Source: Robertmurraya sp. FSL R5-0851
Lineage (GTDB): Bacteria > Bacillota > Bacilli > Bacillales > Cytobacillaceae
NCBI RefSeq assembly: GCF_038002965.1
Contig: NZ_JBBOOE010000001.1
Location: forward strand, 570,501-634,500
Direction: 5' to 3'
Length of the DNA stretch: 64,000 nucleotides
The position numbers and the translations under genes were made by a program. How positions within the stretch are numbered: position 1 is the stretch's first letter; every line of letters begins with the position of its first letter. The notes beneath the pieces were generated by a model, which had not been told where the DNA came from, made no database searches, and worked only from the letters and a program-made list of their open reading frames with translations. This document shows, piece by piece, positions 35,698 through 44,559 of this stretch.

Positions 35698-35792
35698 TTT
35701 CAAAGAATATGCTATAATTTAACATGAAATTAACATAAAAATAAAAATAAACAAATATAAATCAACGTTCAATAGGGGAAGGGTGTACGTCA

Positions 35793-36557
35793 GTGCTAGT
35801 AGCTGAAAGGCAGAGGAAAATTGTTGATCTAGTCAATGAACGTTTAAGTATTCGAGTGTCCGAACTGAGCAAAATTTTTTCAGTGACGGAAGAAACCATT
35901 CGGAGAGATCTTGAAAAATTAGAAAAAGATGGCTTGCTCGAAAGAAGTCATGGCGGTGCCGTGAGTATTGAAAAGGAAGACAATGAAGTTTCTTATGTGG
36001 AAAGAGAAATTACAAGGGCGGCTGAGAAGCGTGCCATCGCATTAGAAGCGGTGAAAATGGTGGAACCGGGGGACCAGATCGTTCTTGATGCGAGCACAAC
36101 CGCTTGGTATATGGCGAAAGAGCTTCCAGACATGCCGTTAACGGTATTAACAAACTCGATCAAAGTAGCCTTAGAGCTTAGTAAAAAGGAACAAATCCGA
36201 GTCATCTCAACGGGTGGAAACCTGATGTCGATTTCTCTTTCGTATGTAGGCCCTCTAGCAGAACGTTCCTTGAAGATGTACCATGTGAATAAAATGTTCT
36301 TTTCATGTAAGGCGATTCATCCAGATGGTGGACTTAGTGATACGAATGAATTGCAAGCGTTATTAAAAAAGGATATGATCCAGATTGCCGATAAAGTAAT
36401 CTTAATGGCGGATTCAAGCAAGTTTGGAAAAAGAGCGTTCTCACAGATAAACTCCTTATCAGCCGTGCATTGCATTATTACGGATTCAAACATGGATGAT
36501 CGGACAAGAGAAAGGCTTGAGGAAAAGGAAGTTAAATTACTATTTGTGGATATTTAA
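35793..36557 (+). CDS. rhaR: DeoR-family repressor, probably of the rhamnose genes
   Basis: This 254-residue protein has an N-terminal DeoR helix-turn-helix (RVSELSKIFSVTEETIRRDL, then EKLEKDGLLERSHGGAV). The C-terminal sugar-phosphate-sensing domain has VLDASTTAWYMAKEL, LTNSIKVALEL, STGGNL and ADSSKFGKRAF. In Bacillus subtilis a DeoR protein, RhaR, controls the rhamnose operon; the position next to rhaBA suggests the same role. The GTG start follows GGGGAAGGG. A TATAAT at about 35714 may be its own -10. Confidence 0.82.
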   Translation: MLVAERQRKIVDLVNERLSIRVSELSKIFSVTEETIRRDLEKLEKDGLLERSHGGAVSIEKEDNEVSYVEREITRAAEKRAIALEAVKMVEPGDQIVLDASTTAWYMAKELPDMPLTVLTNSIKVALELSKKEQIRVISTGGNLMSISLSYVGPLAERSLKMYHVNKMFFSCKAIHPDGGLSDTNELQALLKKDMIQIADKVILMADSSKFGKRAFSQINSLSAVHCIITDSNMDDRTRERLEEKEVKLLFVDI

Positions 36558-36561
36558 GATG

Positions 36562-36593
36562 GAAACAGACCAAGTTAGGTCTGTTTTTTAATT
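36562..36593 (+). terminator. Terminator after the DeoR gene
   Basis: AACAGACC-AAGTTA-GGTCTGTT followed by TTTTAATT. Confidence 0.8.
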
Positions 36594-36998
36594 ATTAACA
36601 GAATCAAACAAAATGCCTTTGTGTCTAAAATGTTAAAGATCAAATATAAACACAAATGCATATCTGCATTTGTGTTGGTTATATTAGAACAGGGGAGTAA
36701 GATAATTATTTAAGAGATCAAACGGAAAGGTATCATGAAAACCTTTTCGTATTGTTAAAAACTCCTATGTAAAGAAGTGAACAAATTATTGAAGGAGGAA
36801 ATAAAGATGAGCAATGTGCTGATGAGGTGATTGAAGTGATTGACATGTTTAAGAAATTGCTGCTCCTGTAGTGTTGAGTTAGCAGGTATATAATTACACA
36901 AAAAAACAGCGTGAGAATGGTCTTACGCTGTTTTTCTTTTAAACAAGGGATATTCAAGTTTGTTTTGAAGGGAAACACAATTTCATACTAGCGTGTCG
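36594..36998. other. Gene-poor gap with two hairpins
   Basis: A perfect 12-bp inverted repeat AACACAAATGCA-TATC-TGCATTTGTGTT lies at about 36648-36675. A terminator-like hairpin AAACAGCGT...ACGCTGTTTTT lies at 36902-36936. Between them a strong AAGGAGG site precedes only a 7-codon frame (about 36808), probably a decayed gene. Confidence 0.5.
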
Positions 36999-37445
36999 GT
37001 CCAAATTCCCACTGGATTTAGACTCCCAAAGGTAATTTCTTGTTAGGTTTGTCCGAATTCCCATTGGATTCGGACACCTAGGAGCGATTTCGAGTCAAGT
37101 TCTGTCGGAATTCCCTCAGGATTTGGACAACCAAAGACAGTTTCTTGTTAGGTCTGTCTGAATAACCTCTGGATTCGAACTCCAAAGAGCACTTTCGTTC
37201 AAGTCCTGTCCGAATTCCCTTAGGATTTGGACAACCAAAGACAGTTTTCTTGTTAGGTTTGTCCGAATTCCCTTAGGATTCGGACAGCTAGGAGCGAATT
37301 CGAGTCAAGTCCTGTCCGAATTCCCTTAGGATTTAGACTCCCAAAGGTAATTTCTTGTTAGGTCTGTCCGAATAACCTTTGGATTCGAACTCCAAAGAGA
37401 GCTTTCGTTCAAGTCCTGTCCAAATCTCCCCAAGAATTCGGATTA
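36999..37445. repeat. Tandem palindromic repeat, 52-53 bp period, nine copies
   Basis: Each unit has a GTCCGAATTCCC...GGATTCGGAC hairpin and a linker of about 27 bp. Units start near 36999, 37051, 37104, 37156, 37208, 37261, 37314, 37366 and 37418. The linkers are of four types (GGTAATTTCTTG, GGAGCGATTTCGAG, GACAGTTTCTTG, GAGCACTTTCG) used repeatedly. The hairpin is shared with the array at 43918. Confidence 0.9.
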
Positions 37446-37464
37446 ACCAATTCTATCAAAAGGG

Positions 37465-37743
37465 CTACTCCTTTAATGAGTCATTAAGATTGTTCCCATC
37501 ACGACTTTCAAAATCTGACTGGTCATCTGCTTCCGTTCCCTCAACCATCTGGTTACCAATCGCACCGCCTGAAACACCGCCTATCACAGCACCAACTAGG
37601 CCAAATGGAGCGCCGATCATCGCACCGGCAACGGCTCCATTCAGTGTTCCTGTTGTTTCACTTGAGTCACTGGGATTTTGATTGTTGTCCACTTCTTCTA
37701 CATTTTCATCACCGAAGTTATTGCGCTCGTTACTCTGATTCAT
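37465..37743 (-). CDS. Small glycine-zipper protein
   Basis: This 92-residue protein has acidic, Asn-rich ends and a central glycine-zipper segment (GAVAGAMIGAPFGLVGAVIG, then GVSGGAIGNQM) that could span or insert into a membrane. No signal peptide is present. AAGGAAG precedes the ATG. Such proteins are common in Bacillus and uncharacterised. Confidence 0.65.
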   Translation of the reverse strand: MNQSNERNNFGDENVEEVDNNQNPSDSSETTGTLNGAVAGAMIGAPFGLVGAVIGGVSGGAIGNQMVEGTEADDQSDFESRDGNNLNDSLKE

Positions 37744-37862
37744 CTACTCACTTCCTTATTGATTAATTATGTAGGCACACCATCCTAACCATATACTACC
37801 CAGCCGAAAGAGTTTTACTCTCCATGTTTAGGGGTGGATTTCTAGTTTTATTAATTGAATTT

Positions 37863-38045
37863 TTACTTTAATAAGTTTGATGGATTTTTAATTTTAATAG
37901 AAAATACTTCTCCACAATTCAGGCATACTGTGTAAATTTTTTCTGATCCTATTTTTAACTTTGAGTTCAATGGACGAAGGTTTATATAGTCGGTTGCTTC
38001 AACGAAATTAGTTCCTTTACAATATAAGCATATTTGTTCTTTCAT
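37863..38045 (-). CDS. Small zinc-ribbon protein
   Basis: This 60-residue protein has two CxxC pairs (ICLYCKG and VCLNCGEVF) that would bind one zinc ion. GAGGTGATATAT lies right before the ATG at 38045; an upstream in-frame start is less likely. Function is unknown. It stands alone. Confidence 0.65.
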   Translation of the reverse strand: MKEQICLYCKGTNFVEATDYINLRPLNSKLKIGSEKIYTVCLNCGEVFSIKIKNPSNLLK

Positions 38046-38117
38046 ATATATCACCTCAGTAATGGAATACGGTATGAAAGGAAAATGGTTTCATTTTTAT
38101 TTTGTGGACAATTCAGT

Positions 38118-38160
38118 GAAAGAAAAAAGACCTCATTTTACCAAGAGGTCTCAAAAAAAC
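38118..38160 (-). terminator. Terminator downstream of ypmS
   Basis: GAGACCTC...GAGGTC followed by TTTTTTC on the minus strand, 100 bases after the ypmS-like stop. Confidence 0.65.
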
Positions 38161-38259
38161 ATAATGAAGTTGGATGAAATGGGATCAGTTCATAGATAAG
38201 GCTCAATGTCTTATATAGCAATACTTAATCCGCTTTTTCGTTCGGGAACGTTTGTTAAT

Positions 38260-38871
38260 CTATAAACCTAATGTTTTATTCGGTACTTTAATTTTGAACG
38301 TAATATGGTCATTTTTTAAATCAAAACTTTGTACCTTTACTTTAAAGTTACTTTTCACTTCCATTTGTGTTACGCCAATATAGATCAGTTGATTTTTAGG
38401 GTCAATGTTAACCCATTCAGGTGTATCTAATTCTTTCTTCACATATTCAAGAATCTTTTTTTCTGGCAGTCCCAATAATCCAAGTGACATATCAGAAGCA
38501 TACAACACAAGGTCGCCGTTTTCTTGTACCGAGGGTTCTAATGTGATAGATATGGGGATGTCGGTCTGAAAGGCTTCGATTGAACCTAATAATTGGACAT
38601 TTTCATCAAATTTAACTGTATATTTATCATCTTTATCTTTCATATAATTATCTACATATTGATTCACTAGTTCATCCAAATTTTGCTTACTCGAAGAAAT
38701 CGTAAATTCGGCCCCGGGTTCCTCTTCAAGTAATTCTTCTTTAGATATTTCTGTATCAGATACGGGCCATAGTAGAAAAATGAAGAAAAATAAAACAAAG
38801 CATACATTCGCTCCAACTATACCTAAAAATAATTGTTTCCATGACGGTTTTGTTTTTAGTTGTATTTCCAT
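38260..38871 (-). CDS. ypmS: YpmS-family (DUF2140) membrane-anchored protein
   Basis: This 203-residue protein has one N-terminal membrane segment (LFLGIVGANVCFVLFFFIFL). The extracellular domain of the YpmS/DUF2140 family follows, with PISITLEPSVQENGDLVLYA and VKVQSFDLKNDHITFKIKVP. The pairing with a YpmR-type esterase 13 bases upstream matches the ypmRS order of Bacillus subtilis. Function is unknown, presumably at the cell surface. Confidence 0.82.
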   Translation of the reverse strand: MEIQLKTKPSWKQLFLGIVGANVCFVLFFFIFLLWPVSDTEISKEELLEEEPGAEFTISSSKQNLDELVNQYVDNYMKDKDDKYTVKFDENVQLLGSIEAFQTDIPISITLEPSVQENGDLVLYASDMSLGLLGLPEKKILEYVKKELDTPEWVNIDPKNQLIYIGVTQMEVKSNFKVKVQSFDLKNDHITFKIKVPNKTLGL

Positions 38872-38884
38872 CCCATTTCACCTT

Positions 38885-39811
38885 CTATTCGATATCCTCA
38901 TGTGGTAACTCAGTTTCTTCATAATATTCATTTAGATACTCGAGAACGCGCTTGGCCATTAATTTATACCCACTCGTATTCGGGTGGAAATTATCATCAG
39001 CTAACAGGTTGGTAGTAGAATTAGAGAATAAGTCTTCTGTAGGGATATAGTACACATTCTCAAACTCTTCTGTAACTAATTCACCGGCTTGATTCCAATC
39101 ATTCATAATCATGTCTAGCTGTTCAATATCACCAAAGTAACGCTCGAATGGATTATAAAATCCAATCAAATAAATTTGAGTATCTGGATTTAGTTCACTT
39201 ATTTTATGGAAAATAGCAGTTAATCTCTCAACATAGCTAACCTTTTCTTCTTGAAAGGGCTCTATATTAAGGTTTGTATAATTACTTCTAACTACTTTCA
39301 TAATATCATTTGCACCGATGGTGATTAAAACGATATCAGCATCTTTTATAGCGGATACAATCTCTTCATTTTCCAACCTTTTTAACAATTGATCCGTTCG
39401 ATTCCCTCTTTTTCCAAAGTTTTCGATGGTAATATTCATGTTTTGATCTTCGAATGTGTGGTTTAAAATACCAACATAACCGCCACTCTCTGTTTCATCC
39501 CCGACTCCCTGAGTGAGTGAATCTCCAATAGAAACGATTTTTTTATCATGACTAAAGAAATTTATTGTACCCTCGATCATTTCTCTGACTTTTTCTTTAA
39601 TGGCCTCTGCTACTGGTTTATCATTAATGACGGTTGCTTCTTCTTCCTCGGCTTTAGTATCAACAGAAAGGCTAACGGATTCGTTAGTCACATTTGATGC
39701 AACACTCACAGGTTCTTCTTTCTGTTGACTAAAAGACGGTAGAAAAAAATAAAGAAGGAAACAAGCAAAAATAACACTAGAAGTACTGATCCATACCTTC
39801 TTTTTCTTCAA
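38885..39811 (-). CDS. ypmR: YpmR-type SGNH/GDSL hydrolase
   Basis: This 308-residue protein has an N-terminal signal or anchor segment. Its SGNH hydrolase domain has block I SIGDSLTQGVGDE (catalytic Ser), block III TIGANDIM, and block V DNFHPNTSGY (catalytic Asp and His). It would cleave esters outside the membrane. I prefer the TTG start at 39811, close behind GTGAGGA; the frame is open to 39865. It lies upstream of ypmS in one operon. Confidence 0.85.
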   Translation of the reverse strand: MKKKKVWISTSSVIFACFLLYFFLPSFSQQKEEPVSVASNVTNESVSLSVDTKAEEEEATVINDKPVAEAIKEKVREMIEGTINFFSHDKKIVSIGDSLTQGVGDETESGGYVGILNHTFEDQNMNITIENFGKRGNRTDQLLKRLENEEIVSAIKDADIVLITIGANDIMKVVRSNYTNLNIEPFQEEKVSYVERLTAIFHKISELNPDTQIYLIGFYNPFERYFGDIEQLDMIMNDWNQAGELVTEEFENVYYIPTEDLFSNSTTNLLADDNFHPNTSGYKLMAKRVLEYLNEYYEETELPHEDIE

Positions 39812-40093
39812 GTAATCCTCACCACCCGTTTTATAGTAATATCGGTGTCTCCTACATCTTATCAAGCCAACAAGTCATTTTACCATTCATTGACTAGTAA
39901 AATAATAGATTTATATATTTTTGTCACTTTCTTAAGGTATTAAATATTGGTAAATTCTTATTGAAAACTCCCCCACAATATTCAACTAATATCCTTAGTT
40001 CCACTTTTTTAAACACGGTGTCTAATATAAGTAAGCTGTATAGGAAATATCACCATTTCTAATTAATACATCTTATGTCGATAGTATGACAAA

Positions 40094-40130
40094 TGGAAAA
40101 AGGTCAACCAGAAATTCTGGTGACCTTATT
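40094..40130. terminator. Hairpin, possible terminator
   Basis: AAGGTCAACCAGA-AATT-CTGGTGACCTT lies in the 750-base gap between the divergent ypmR-like and dus-like genes, so what it would terminate is unclear. Confidence 0.4.
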
Positions 40131-40224
40131 AACCAAGTGATCATTTGGTTGTTGCTTGGCGTATTGAGGGTTCAAGTAGATTCAAGAGGATCCGCACTTA
40201 TTGGGTGGGGGGATAAGGGTAAGC

Positions 40225-40440
40225 ACTCAAACTGATAAATAGACGGAGAAATTCTGCTTAGTTAGTAATAATTATTAAAAAAAACTAAAATAGAAGGAGA
40301 GATTCCGCCTATTGGCTTTGAAATTTCGAAAAGTGGAGATTTTGCTTTGCATAAGCGGAAAATCTCCACTTATTTCCCCCGAAACGAGCTCCATTCTGCA
40401 TCTAACGGAAAAATCTCCGTTTATTTTACTATCTTTTTTA
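40225..40440 (-). repeat. Dispersed intergenic repeat, inverted copy
   Basis: Reading the minus strand gives the same modules as at 6436-6610 and 58850-59105 (TAAGCAGAATTTCTCCGTC, ATAGGCGGAATCTCTCC, GCGGAAAATCTCCAC). The two GACGGAGAAATT-like modules are 51 bp apart. Confidence 0.8.
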
Positions 40441-40615
40441 GTCCGATACCATTCGGAACCGTTTTTATAAAAAGAAAATACTACCGTTTTTCACAATTAT
40501 AAATGATCAAATATACTTTTGTTTGATAATAAGATATTAGGCATGATATAAGTGTAAAAGAAGCTTGGCTTTATTAATTATGGACCATGAGTTTGAGAGA
40601 GGATTTGAGTTTGAA

Positions 40616-41575
40616 ATGATAGATAATTTTTGGCGTGATTTACCACGGCCATTTTTTGTACTTGCACCAATGGAAGATGTGACAGATGTTGTTTTTCGTC
40701 ACGTTGTAAGTGCAGCCGGTCGACCGGATGTATTTTTCACAGAGTTTACAAATTCGGATAGCTATTGTCATCCAGAGGGCATGAAAAGTGTGCGCGGCCG
40801 TTTGACTTTTACAGAAGATGAACAGCCAATGGTGGCACATATTTGGGGGGATAATCCCGAATATTTCCGTCAAATGAGTATTGGCATGGCAGAGCTAGGA
40901 TTTAAAGGCATCGATATAAATATGGGCTGCCCTGTACCGAATGTGGCATCGAGAGGGAAAGGTAGTGGCCTTATTCTCCGTCCAGACGTGGCGGCAGAAC
41001 TTATACAAGCAGCCAAAGCGGGCGGACTGCCTGTCAGTGTGAAAACACGACTTGGCGATAAGAAGGTTGAGGAGTGGGAGGAGTGGCTTACCCATATTTT
41101 CAAACAGGATATTGCGAACCTTTCTATTCATTTGCGTACAAGGAAGGAAATGAGCCAAGTAGATGCGCATTGGGAGCTCATTCCGGAAATCAAAAAATTA
41201 CGTGACCGTATCGCCCCCAATACGCTACTAACGATCAACGGAGACATTCCTGACCGTAAAGTTGGGCTGCAGCTTGCTGAACAATATGGTATTGATGGCG
41301 TTATGATCGGGCGAGGTATTTTTAAAAATCCTTTTGCTTTTGAAAAAGAGCCAAGAGAGCATAGTAGTAAAGAATACCTTGATCTATTAAGACTGCAGCT
41401 TGATCTTCAAGATCAATATGCGGAATTAGTGCCACGTTCCATTACAGGACTTCACCGCTTCTTCAAAATTTATGTCAAAGGATTCCGTGGAGCGGGTGAA
41501 TTAAGAAATCAATTGATGAACACAAAATCAACAGATGAAGTGCGTGCATTGCTTGATAACTTTGATTTTTCTTAA
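40616..41575 (+). CDS. tRNA-dihydrouridine synthase
   Basis: This 319-residue FMN enzyme reduces uridines in tRNA. It has a TIM-barrel with [15 protein letters not shown] near the start, the catalytic Cys in [37 protein letters not shown] and [15 protein letters not shown]. It is of the DusB/DusC-like branch, with a helical C-terminal domain. I place the start at 40616 ([12 protein letters not shown]). The frame is open to 40565 and the ribosome binding site (GAGAGGA) is rather far, so the start is uncertain. Confidence 0.88.
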   Translation: MIDNFWRDLPRPFFVLAPMEDVTDVVFRHVVSAAGRPDVFFTEFTNSDSYCHPEGMKSVRGRLTFTEDEQPMVAHIWGDNPEYFRQMSIGMAELGFKGIDINMGCPVPNVASRGKGSGLILRPDVAAELIQAAKAGGLPVSVKTRLGDKKVEEWEEWLTHIFKQDIANLSIHLRTRKEMSQVDAHWELIPEIKKLRDRIAPNTLLTINGDIPDRKVGLQLAEQYGIDGVMIGRGIFKNPFAFEKEPREHSSKEYLDLLRLQLDLQDQYAELVPRSITGLHRFFKIYVKGFRGAGELRNQLMNTKSTDEVRALLDNFDFS

Positions 41576-41579
41576 AAAA

Positions 41580-41620
41580 TTGGGGCGATTCTTCAAGAAG
41601 GAGGTCGCCTTTTTCCTTTT
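41580..41620 (+). terminator. Terminator after the dus gene
   Basis: GGGGCGA...TCGCC followed by TTTTTCCTTTT. Confidence 0.65.
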
Positions 41621-41743
41621 CACAACAGGAAGGGATTTTCCAGCATGACTGAACGAAAATGGTTTCTGAAAACCCTTTATCATCATACGAATGTTTATAT
41701 ATACTTAAACTATGTAAGTAAAAAACAATAAGGGGGGACTAGT

Positions 41744-42301
41744 ATGACAAAGGAGTTGTCACTAGAACAACAGGAAGACTTATTGAAAGGTTTGAAAACA
41801 CGTTTTGAGAAAAACTTGAATCGTCATGAAGGTCTTGAATGGGCCAAGATCCAAGAAAAGCTAGAAGCTAGAACGGAGAAACTGTGGTCGCTCAACGAAA
41901 TGGAAAGAACCGGTGGGGAACCAGATGTGGTTGGTTATGATCAGGAGAACGACGAATACATATTTTATGATTGTTCAGCGGAAAGTCCTAAAGGTCGAAG
42001 AAGCGTTTGTTACGATCTTGAAGCGCTGGAGTCAAGGAAAAATCATAAACCGGAAAATAACGTCATCGATATGGCCACTGCTATGGGGATTGAACTATTG
42101 ACGGAAGAACAATATCGAGAGTTGCAGAAGCTTGGGAATTTTGATTTGAAAACATCAAGCTGGGTACAAACCCCCTCTGATATTAGAGCACTCGGTGGTG
42201 CCCTTTTTTGCGATCGTCGCTTTGGTCATGTTTTCGTGTACCATAATGGTGCGGACTCTTACTATGCTGCTAGAGGGTTCCGTGCTTCGTTAAGGGTTTA
42301 A
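41744..42301 (+). CDS. DUF4256 family protein
   Basis: This 185-residue soluble protein belongs to the DUF4256 family (EWAKIQEKLEARTEKLWSLN near residue 32, GGEPDVVGYD, GGALFCDRRFGHVFVYHNGA near the end). Proteins of this family are of full length here and have no known function. AGGGGGG lies 8 bases before the ATG. It stands alone with a terminator behind it. Confidence 0.82.
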   Translation: MTKELSLEQQEDLLKGLKTRFEKNLNRHEGLEWAKIQEKLEARTEKLWSLNEMERTGGEPDVVGYDQENDEYIFYDCSAESPKGRRSVCYDLEALESRKNHKPENNVIDMATAMGIELLTEEQYRELQKLGNFDLKTSSWVQTPSDIRALGGALFCDRRFGHVFVYHNGADSYYAARGFRASLRV

Positions 42302-42321
42302 GGGTGGTTTGTTAAACAAGA

Positions 42322-42356
42322 AAGGGAACTCCGTTTGACGGGTTCCCATATTTTCA
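42322..42356 (+). terminator. Terminator after the DUF4256 gene
   Basis: GGGAACTCCG...CGGGTTCCC and ATATTTT; it lies between convergent genes and may serve both. Confidence 0.7.
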
Positions 42357-42367
42357 TCCAAGTTCTG

Positions 42368-42652
42368 TTATTTTACTGATGATGCAATCTCGTTTATATT
42401 TTGATAGATCGTCGACTTATTTCCACCACAATAGAAAGCTGTTACTAACTCATAACAAGTATTTATATCTATTAAAAAACAACGGTGAGTTCTCATATCG
42501 TAAACAAAGTGACTTTGTTCATCGCCTTTTGATCCATCAAACACTTTATAATGTTCAAGATCAAATAATTCACGAGCGCCATTTTGAGCCAATTCTAGAA
42601 ACTCTTCTCTCGTTACCTCTCTTAACGCCATTTTTCCAACTTCTTCTTTCAC
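42368..42652 (-). CDS. Hypothetical small protein
   Basis: This 94-residue protein has no membrane segment (REVTREEFLELAQNGARELF in the first third). No family is recognised. The GTG start at 42652 follows GGGAGGG with 7 bases between, better than the internal ATG seven codons later. It is convergent with the DUF4256 gene. Confidence 0.6.
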   Translation of the reverse strand: MKEEVGKMALREVTREEFLELAQNGARELFDLEHYKVFDGSKGDEQSHFVYDMRTHRCFLIDINTCYELVTAFYCGGNKSTIYQNINEIASSVK

Positions 42653-42872
42653 TATAAAACCCTCCCATACTATAAATGTTATTTAAAATCCTTTAGGAAA
42701 GAATGTCATGTTCTTGCTTATTAATTTTATCACATTCTATTTATAATTGATACTATATTATAATGATTTTAAAGTGTGAATTTGATAACTCTTTAGAGAA
42801 ATTAATAAATGAAACAAAAGTTTGTTACTCTTTTTGGACATAGTAAAAATAAAAAAGGAGTTACAATTAAAA

Positions 42873-43877
42873 ATGGAACATAGCGCAAAACTAATTTCAT
42901 CTGAAGTAGCGGCCTTGTGGAGTGCTTATATGCAGAACTCCATGTCGCATTGTGTTATCCAGCATTTTGCAAATGTGAATGAAGATAAAGAGAGTAACGA
43001 AATTATTCAATCTGCCTTATCAAATTGTCGTAATGTTGTAAGTGGGGTCAAGGAAATCTTTGAAAAGGAAAAGCATGGGATTCCGATTGGATTTTCGCAA
43101 GAGGATGTTAATCTGGAAGCGGATCGTTTATATTCTGCCCTCTTTGCTCTACGTTACATTAAATACATGGCTGCCGCAGGAACCGCTGCATCTTCAGCTT
43201 TGCTCGAAGTATTGGCAAGAAACGATGTAAGGGAATTCTTTTCACAAACCTCCCAAATGTTTATGCAACTTTATAATGATTCATGTGAAATCCTTTTGAA
43301 GAAGGGGGCATTTATTCGTTCACCTACTCTACCACCAATGGAAAAAGCTGAGAACCTTCAAAGTGAATCCTTTCTATCTAGTATCGTCGGGAAACATAGA
43401 CCGTTAACTGTCATTGAGTTAGCTCATATCTCTAAAAATACAGAAACAAACTCTATTGGCAGAACATTCGTAGCGGGGTTTTCCCAAACAGCTAAGTCTT
43501 CAGAAGTGAGAAAGTATATGGAAAGAGGAGCAGAAATAGCAGCTAAACATGAAACGGTATTTAGAGAAATTCTTGTAGACGATGGAGTCGCAATGCCTAG
43601 TTCGTGGGATTCAACCATATCTCAATCAATTGAACCTCCATTCTCAGATAAGCTAATGATGTTTCACATTAATAGTTTATCTGCGCTTAGTGTTGCTGGT
43701 TATGGGACAGGGATTGGGACAAGTCTTCGAAAGGATATAGGTGGACACTATACAAGATTAATGAGTGAAATCCTTCAATACGCAGGTGATGGTGTTAAAT
43801 TGATGATTGAAAACAGATGGTTAGAACAACCACCACAAAATGTTGATAGAGAAGCATTAAGGAACAGAAATGTTTAG
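42873..43877 (+). CDS. DUF3231 protein (two ferritin-like four-helix repeats)
   Basis: This 334-residue protein is built of two related all-helical halves (about 1-160 and 165-330). Matching segments such as ISSEVAALWSAYMQNSMSHC and FSDKLMMFHINSLSALSVAG mark it as DUF3231. The fold resembles CotF-type and ferritin-like proteins. Function is unknown, though the family is typical of spore-formers. AAGGAG lies 12 bases before the ATG at 42873. The repeat array begins about 40 bases after its stop. Confidence 0.78.
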   Translation: MEHSAKLISSEVAALWSAYMQNSMSHCVIQHFANVNEDKESNEIIQSALSNCRNVVSGVKEIFEKEKHGIPIGFSQEDVNLEADRLYSALFALRYIKYMAAAGTAASSALLEVLARNDVREFFSQTSQMFMQLYNDSCEILLKKGAFIRSPTLPPMEKAENLQSESFLSSIVGKHRPLTVIELAHISKNTETNSIGRTFVAGFSQTAKSSEVRKYMERGAEIAAKHETVFREILVDDGVAMPSSWDSTISQSIEPPFSDKLMMFHINSLSALSVAGYGTGIGTSLRKDIGGHYTRLMSEILQYAGDGVKLMIENRWLEQPPQNVDREALRNRNV

Positions 43878-43917
43878 GCGAAGGGGAATTGGGGAGTTTG
43901 TTCAAGCTTGTAGATGG

Positions 43918-44495
43918 TGGATTCGGACACCTAAGTGCAAAATCTCACCAGTCCAGTCTGAATGCCCACAGGATTCGGACACCCAAGTACAAAAACCCAT
44001 CAAGACGTGTCTGAATGCCCACAGGATTCGGACACCCAAGTACAAAAACCCATCAAGACTTGTCTGAATCCCTATTGGATTCGGACACCTAAGTGCGAAA
44101 TCTCACCAGTCCAGTCTGAATCCCCACAGGATTCGGACACCCAAGTACAAAAACCCATCAAGACGTGTCTGAATCCCCATTAGATTCGGACATCCAAGTA
44201 CTAAACCCCATCAAGACGTGTCTGAATCCTCATTGGATTCGGACATCCAAGTACTAAACCCCATCAAGACGTGTCTGAATGCCCACAGGATTCGGACACC
44301 CAAGTACAAAAACCCATCAAGACGTGTCTGAATCCCCATTGGATTCGGACACTCAAGTCCTAAAACCTAACAAGACGTGTCTGAATCCCCATTGGATTCG
44401 GACACCCAAGTCCTAAAACCCAACAAGTCCAGTCCGAATAATCACTGGATTCGGACACCCAAGCACAAATTCCATCAAGTCTAGTCCGAAAAACT
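43918..44495. repeat. Tandem palindromic repeat, 52-53 bp period, about twelve copies
   Basis: Units start with GTCTGAAT or GTCCGAAT near 43956, 44009, 44062, 44114, 44167, 44220, 44273, 44326, 44379, 44432 and 44484, with a partial one before. Each holds GTCTGAATCCCCATTGGATT-CGGAC-type arms and a linker (ACCCAAGTACAAAAACCCAT or variants). Translated frames across it are spurious. Confidence 0.92.
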
Positions 44496-44504
44496 CCTGC
44501 AATA

Positions 44505-44548
44505 CGTTAAAAACCCAACCTACCATGGGTAGAATTGGGTTGGTTCTA
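44505..44548 (-). terminator. Terminator of the aldo/keto reductase gene
   Basis: AACCAACCCA...GGTTGGGTTTTT on the minus strand, just after the stop. Confidence 0.75.
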
Positions 44549-44559
44549 ACTATTCGAAA

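Noticed and set aside
43870..44183. Overlapping open frames with repeated WIRTPK and PQDSDTQVQKPIKT peptides
   Set aside because: They are translations of the non-coding repeat array and have no ribosome binding sites.
36999..44495. Arrays resembling CRISPR (palindromic repeats with spacers of regular length)
   Set aside because: The linkers are themselves repeated and diverged copies of one another, the units are imperfect, the period is 52-53 bp, and no cas gene is present in the window.
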